Assembly: GCF_042242105.1 (NCBI RefSeq)
Contig: NC_092022.1
Location: forward strand, 13,140,001-13,204,000
Direction: 5' to 3'
Origin: Pempheris klunzingeri
Taxonomy: Eukaryota; Chordata; Actinopteri; Acropomatiformes; Pempheridae
Length of the DNA stretch: 64,000 nt
Of the stretch, positions 45,508-64,000 are shown one piece after another; within the stretch, counting starts at the first letter, position 1; every line of letters starts with the position of its first letter. Both the position numbers and the translations under genes were made by a program. A model generated the notes under the pieces. It was not told the DNA's origin, did no database searches, and worked only from the letters and a program-made list of their open reading frames with translations.

Positions 45508-47374
45508 TTTGAATGTGAAATGCATTTCTTCCCATCATGGACACGACCTCACATTCATGCAGCTTTTCTTGTTTATTCAGGAAAAGATGCCACTAATAAC
45601 AATGCCCGACCCATCCAGTCGTCCCAGTAAGCCATGACAGTGTGGCAATAGAGTTACCATTCATTTTTAGTATTTACACATGTGGTTTCCTACTGTTGTC
45701 AAACATGTCAAAGTTTCTGCCTATTGCAAGAAACACTGCACATTACCTCTGTCCAAATAAAAAGGGATGGCAACAGTATTAATTCTTTGATGTTTTGGTT
45801 AAACTGTCTAAAATGTGTGTTTTTTTTACCCCCCAAGATTTAAACAGTATTCACTGCACATTGAAATTAATTTGTCACCTTAAAATGAAGGGAAACTTAA
45901 GTTATTTAGATAGATGACGTTATAACTAATTGCCATACTTTACCATACTATGCAGTGCATTGTGGATTCAACATCGGACAACCCAGTACTCTCAAAGTGC
46001 CGTGATGTTCATGGGACTATTTTCCATTTTATGATGGTTCATCATTATTTACTGTTTCATGAAGACATTTTTTTTTAACTTTGACCGACGATAAAAACAC
46101 ATTTTTATGGTTTTGTTTATTAATCATCAGAACTTTATTTTCATTTCTTTGAAGGCATCTTCTTTTTTGTTGGAAAAAAACAGAATAATTTAATTCTCAA
46201 AACTTTGACTTTACAAAATAAAAGATAAACCAAAACCACAGAAAAGCTGCTGAACCAGATCATCTCGATTTTATCTTCAAATCACTTGTAGTCTAAATTC
46301 TCAACATCCTCTGGGTTTAGGCTGGACTAGTTTTTACAATCCAATTAGCATCCAGGAAAACGGTCGGACGGGTCAGGGCATGAGCAAGCGAAAGTCGACT
46401 TGAGGAGCGAACAAAGACATGGGGAAGAGTCAGCAATCAGAGAAGCACAGGGATGGACGAGCTGAAGGAGAACAGAGACGGGGAGAAAAGGAGATGATAT
46501 GTATGCTCTCTGCATAACCGGATTGTTTTGGCTAAGCCTCTGCTGGGTACATTTTCCCACCACACCCTGCAACTCAACACTGCCATGGTAATAAACAAAT
46601 GTCATGAGTGTGATGTGTGTATGTGTCTTATTACCATGTAAGATACTCTGGGTGCCAATAAACTTGGCCCTCAATGGCATATCCCTACCTGAATTTTCAT
46701 CAGAGAGTGAGCGAGCCATGATTCAAACATTTGTCTCATCTTTTGATGGTGTAAATTCTTCTAAGCAGGTGAGATTATTAGGCTCAAGATACGGTGCTAT
46801 TGTTTGATTAGACTTGATGACTAAAGAGAACGAGCAAAGAGGAACCACATGTTGCCTTTAAGCCAGATTTATCAGATTTCAGGTAACTATCACTTTAAAA
46901 CTAAACCTGTATCAATGTTCACCCATGACTCAGTAGGTTTGTAATTCAAGGTGAGATTACAGCCATGAACAACCTGTTAACTAAGGTATTCTTTTCCTGC
47001 TGCAATGCTGGCGGGCTTATACGGTAAGGACCACACCCAGTGTGAAGGATTTGTGTGTGTGTGTCACTGCTTGGCACTGATAAAACGAGCTTTCACAGAC
47101 AGATAACACTCTGACTAATGTCTGCCAACAAAAGAGCTGAAAGACTGAGTGTGAAGTGAAGTCTGGAAGTAATGAGTTGTGCAGACTGTCCATAACCCTG
47201 ACAAAGTTTACAGAGCCATATGTCACTCTACAGTTTTGACTTCAGTTGTAAAGATGCATGAACACCAACATGATTGATGAGTGGCTGGTGTGGACACGTG
47301 TCGGTTCATGTTGAGAAAGAGTTCTCTGTGCTCAAGATACCTCAAAAGCCTAGAAAAAGTTTACTTACAGCCTG

Positions 47375-47662
47375 TCTGTCCTTGGGAGCTGGATCTCTCC
47401 TTCACTGTGGTGCTCCCGGAGGTTTCTCTTTTCCCACTGGGTTTTTTGAGTTTTTCCTTCCCGAAGAAGGAGGGTCATAAAGGGCAGGTGATGCCTCGGA
47501 CTGATCCACCGGACTGATCCATTGGCCTCATCGACTGCTGGACTCTTTATTAGATTGTTTGTTTGCTTACACTTGTTTATTTCAGTGAACTTTGTAAAGC
47601 ACTATGAGACACTCTGTTGTGATATTGGGCTATACAAATAGAATTGAATTGAATTGAACTTA
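47375..47662 (+). repeat. Degenerate LINE 3' end, tail (TTGAA)n
   Basis: Has GAGCTGGATCTCTCCTTCAC, GAGTTTTTCCTTCCCGAAGA, GTAAAGCACTATGAGACACT, TGTGATATTGGGCTATACAA and then ATAG with TTGAATTGAATTGAA. This is the typical 3' end of a fish LINE of the L2/CR1 type, from memory. No reverse-transcriptase reading frame remains. Confidence 0.65.
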
Positions 47663-49120
47663 GAACGAGCACTGTCACCACCACTATTGTGCTTGGACAT
47701 CATCCATAAAGAGTACTGTGCTGTGGGACATCCCATCTCAGTCTTATCACTTTTACATTGCTCTGTATGCACTGGAAGGCTGCCAACATATATACAATGT
47801 GCAATATATTTTGAAAGATCCTGAAATAGTTTTACAGTGGATTCACAGACATGCATGTCCACACCGCACAGCCTACTGTCACGGGTATTTCTGGAGGCTA
47901 AAGACGGAGATATGTGACTGAACATAAAGGAGATAACAGAAGCTTTGTTGTTGATAAAAGTCAGCCTTCGCCCCAAAGAAGCAGCTTCATATGTGTATAG
48001 TATGTTGTAGTAGAGAAGGCACAAAATCTGTGTGCTGAGCTCATATCTATCATTTGTACTTAATTTAGCTTTTCATGTGTGTCTTTTTCAAAACATCAAG
48101 CGCACACTCGGAATATTCGCATATAAATCTGTGTACCTTTGTTTGACCCACGTATATCTGATGCGTCATCAACACAGAGGACTCATAACAGCATTGTTTG
48201 ATTTTATGAGTACAAACCAATGTTTGTTCTACAAGTGAGGTTTAATGACTGTGAGGCTGAGACAGGGTATGTGTGTGAGTGACAGGAGGCACACTGATAA
48301 GATGAGGGCACTACATATGGAGAGCAGATAAAGCCTCCACATAACAGTGCTGGGGGCACATTACACCATACTGACCTCTCCTCTCCATTTTAACAACCTC
48401 TGTATTATTGAGGTGACAGCACCATCTAGCAGGCCAAATCAGAATTGCAACCCTTGTGGCAGGAAACGTTGTGTGTCTAACAGAACAGTTATTCATCTGA
48501 GAAAACAGAAGTGATTAAAACTGCCCAAGAGGCTAAACACTGGAGAAGCTGACTGCTAGAGTCCCACTTCTCAAGACAGAGAGCGGGCAAAAGAGTCACA
48601 TCCACAAACTGGTCATTTGGATTTATCATAGTACAAAAATCACAGGTGAGGACTTACAGGAATTTAGCCATTTATTTTCACATTTACACTTGTGCTTTTT
48701 CTGCTGTAACATTCTAAAATGTCTCCTTTGAAAGGGCCCGTTAGTACTAAGGCTGGATAATATAGGATAGTGGTTCCCAAACCATGAAAACAACACTTTT
48801 GTTTGTCCAATAACTTATTGAGGAATTTAAACAATTCCTTTCCATACAATATTCTATTCTACTTCTTGTACCAACACTGAACAACACAAAACTTTGCCTA
48901 AATAAAAGCTGTGACTTAGATCAGAAAGTCTTGTTTTTCTGATACTTTAATCAGTTAATAAAAATACGACCAAACATTTAATGCCAGCTTTTGCCTTAAC
49001 AGTTTGATACTCAAAAGCATTGAGGTTCGATACTGGGAATATCACTGGATTTTGAGCTTCCTTTTATGCAGCTACGTGCTACAATGAAGAGACAACATGA
49101 TTCTGCAAACACCTTGTGAT

Positions 49121-49126
49121 TTTATT
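49121..49126 (-). other. Candidate poly(A) signal of tead3
   Basis: TTTATT on plus (AATAAA on minus), about 1.8 kb past the tead3 stop. Long 3'UTRs are usual for TEAD genes. The intervening 49127-50940 shows no other gene and includes an A run at 49648-49666. Confidence 0.45.
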
Positions 49127-50940
49127 GGTACAGCATGAAGGCACAGATTTAATTCACTGAGAGTACTTGACCAAAAGGAGTGATGAGGCACAGCCAACCA
49201 GAGTACAGAGAGAGGAAAAATAAAAGAATAATAAAAAGCTTGGCTGACCACACAGTCAATATTATTTAAAACCGATACAAGTTGGCTCTCACTTTCATGA
49301 TCAAAACAAACCTTCACCTTCCACGTGGTTTAAGATAATCCTGCCAGGAGAGGGCGATGAAGTCAAATAACACTTACTATATAAAAAAAAAGAAAAAGAA
49401 AAAATATGTAGGTAGCCACATGTACCGGAAACCAAAAACATTACATAGAACAAAAGAGAATTAAAAAGCAAGTGTAAGCTGGATGACTCGCTAGTGTTAT
49501 CAGGGAAAAATCTACCCCAGTGCACAGTGGGTGACTGTAGTGTGGTCTGTACCATACATCATTTTGCATACACTGAAAAAGATACAACCGAAACACCCAT
49601 CATATATGATGTTTAGAGTAACACTTCTAGCTGTGCTGGTAAAATACAAAAAAAAAAAAAAAAAAAGACAGTTCATCTTTACAAAAACGAGTCTATTTAC
49701 CTTGTTTTGGCTTATAAACAGTACCATTACAAGTGTAGTGTACACATCCTATACATCAGTGCTCCTCGGGTTAAGGCTTTATGAACCAAAGCACATTCTC
49801 ATCCCAACTCACGTGGAGGTAGAAATACTGCAGCAAGCCCACACAGTCTAAGTAAAAACAGTATTGTGTCGATGAACAATGAAGAGAATTCTTTCATTCA
49901 AAATGTTGCTGACAGCAAAGTGTGAAGTGAATCTAAAACTGGTTGTGATTTTCTATTTTGTTTCCAAAGACACGTGAGCCAAACTTAAACCCCACCTTGA
50001 GATTTGATCAAAAGATCTTTCCCTCCGCACCCGGTACCACTGAAAACCTTTAAACAGCAACTGCACCTAAAATGATGGCTCTCTTTACACTTTGACACTG
50101 TGTTTCAAATATAAATACAACGTTCATGTCTTTACGTGTAGTGCATTACATTCTGGAAAGAGGCATGCTTGTATTGTCATACTCATGTGATCCTTAGAGT
50201 TTTGATAACACCATCCAGAGATCATGATTCCACACTAAGCAGTGATAGAGAATACACCATTATAGTCTCAGTCAATTCCTACCTTACAGAGATACTACAA
50301 ACCATAGAAATTGTCGTCGTAGCAGAGTTACATTAACACTGATTAAATGATTTGTTTGCCAACCTATATTCAAACTTGTCTCACATCAGTCACACCTATG
50401 ACGTAAATGTATATGCTTACAAAAAAATTTCCTGGAAATGATAATATTCATTTGCAGTCCATCACAGCTACATCTCCACTGTATATGATGTACATGATAG
50501 AAGAACGTCACATAATAAGCTTGATTAAATGTAGTTTAGCTCTTTTGCTGGTTCAACTGTGAACATTTGACATTGAGACATCAGTTTAATAAGACGACAC
50601 ATTTCTGTGACTGAATGACTACACTGGATAACATCACAACACTGACTGATAATTAATGGCAAGAATGATGCCGTCTTTCAGTTGAAATCTCTGAAAAATA
50701 AATTTCACTTTAGTGTTTAAGATATGGGATGTTGACAGGAAATGCGTGCATAGTTTGCAGTATGGAAGTGCATACACATTAAACAAACAGGTGTGACTAC
50801 AGTGTGACTGTTGGTCTGTTAAAACAAGTGTGTGTTTCGAGTAGAGGAGTGGGGAGTCTGTGTGGTGGAGCTGAAAATAGTGTTGGCGCGGTGTGTATCA
50901 AAAAGTCTGTGGAGAGTCTCTGCATGCACACAACGTGCTG

Positions 50941-63620
<12,680 letters not shown>

Positions 63621-63671
63621 GATGACGGCTCCGGCCACAACACACCTACAACACACCGGACAAGAATTCAC

Positions 63672-64000
63672 CGTTTCCTGTGTTAGTTACTGTTGCAACA
63701 CCTGTCACACTTTCCAGTCTTGCATGGTGAGCAGTTTACAATAATAACTGTGGCAGATTAAATACTAGCAGCCATCTAATTTAGCCAGTAGAATTTATCA
63801 GCTATACCTAGCTGCCTGATTAATTAACTTTACCTCCATCAGTTTGTTAAAAACTGTCTGATTGACTTTTTAATGATTCCATCGGACTTGTTTGAAAACA
63901 AGAACCTTAAATGTGCACATGACGGCTAGATACATGATGTAACACTAAAATGAAGACGGTAAAGCTGTCAGTTAGTAGATATCATTCTGTTATTGTGTCC
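63672..64000. other. Right edge: upstream DNA or intron of tead3
   Basis: AT-rich DNA with no exon recognised. The noncoding first exon and promoter of tead3 should lie beyond the window edge. Confidence 0.5.

Larger units (their letters stand above)
44705..49120. other. Intergenic spacer pkp1-tead3
   Basis: No exon chain was found on either strand. It holds a GAT microsatellite (45481-45507) and a LINE tail (about 47375-47662). Minus-strand open frames such as 46345-46719 and 47602-48024 have no family resemblance and cross repeats. Confidence 0.6.

Noticed and set aside
46345-46719. 124-codon minus-strand open frame with a nearby AATAAA on minus
   Set aside because: The composition looks random, it has no recognisable domain, and no flanking exons extend it.
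63669-63671. In-frame ATG upstream of the tead3 N-terminus
   Set aside because: The residues it adds (NSCPVCCRC..) are not conserved in TEADs, and a plausible acceptor lies between it and the conserved AUU start. It remains possible only if that acceptor is not used.

Overview
The window is vertebrate nuclear DNA, most probably from a percomorph-type teleost. Multi-exon genes have GT/AG introns, the genes are compact, microsatellites are frequent, and there are several copies of dispersed repeats of the kind common in perch-like fish. Five protein-coding genes can be rebuilt exon by exon with reading frame preserved at every junction. They are tnni1 (+, 5171-7544), lad1 (+, 10318-16392), tnnt2 (+, 17833-25895), pkp1 (-, 29631-44504) and tead3 (-, 50941-63620).

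Layout: 1-5152 is a gene-poor flank. Next come slow troponin I, ladinin-1 and cardiac troponin T in tandem on the + strand. Plakophilin-1 converges on tnnt2 from the - strand. A 6.4-kb gap (44.5-50.9 kb), part of it probably tead3 3'UTR, leads to the TEAD-family transcription factor, also on the - strand. The order and relative orientation tnni1-lad1-tnnt2-pkp1 match the human 1q32.1 block (TNNI1-LAD1-TNNT2-PKP1). As far as I know TEAD3 is not a neighbour of that block in human.

How the genes relate: tnni1 and tnnt2 encode two of the three troponin subunits of the thin filament. lad1 and pkp1 are epithelial cytoskeletal or desmosomal genes interleaved with them. tead3 encodes a TEA-domain factor; this family binds M-CAT elements, which are known in troponin T promoters, so a regulator lies near genes of a class it is known to act on. 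About 160-215 bp upstream of the presumed first tnnt2 splice donor lies a tight cluster of a perfect CArG box, a GATA motif and a MEF2 consensus.

Most notable: (1) tead3 carries two adjacent 63-nt exons, each encoding a complete alternative for the end of the TEA DNA-binding domain (recognition helix), followed by a 12-nt microexon; (2) tead3 appears to start at an AUU codon; (3) the acidic tnnt2 N-terminus is built from a run of small, phase-matched exons, suited to cassette splicing; (4) an intact MITE with TTA target-site duplications lies in tead3 intron 1; (5) the lad1 C-terminus has two copies of an S-[RK]KR-x-LFE motif. I found no wholly new gene system. The best candidates for something under-described are the tead3 exon pair and the lad1 tail.
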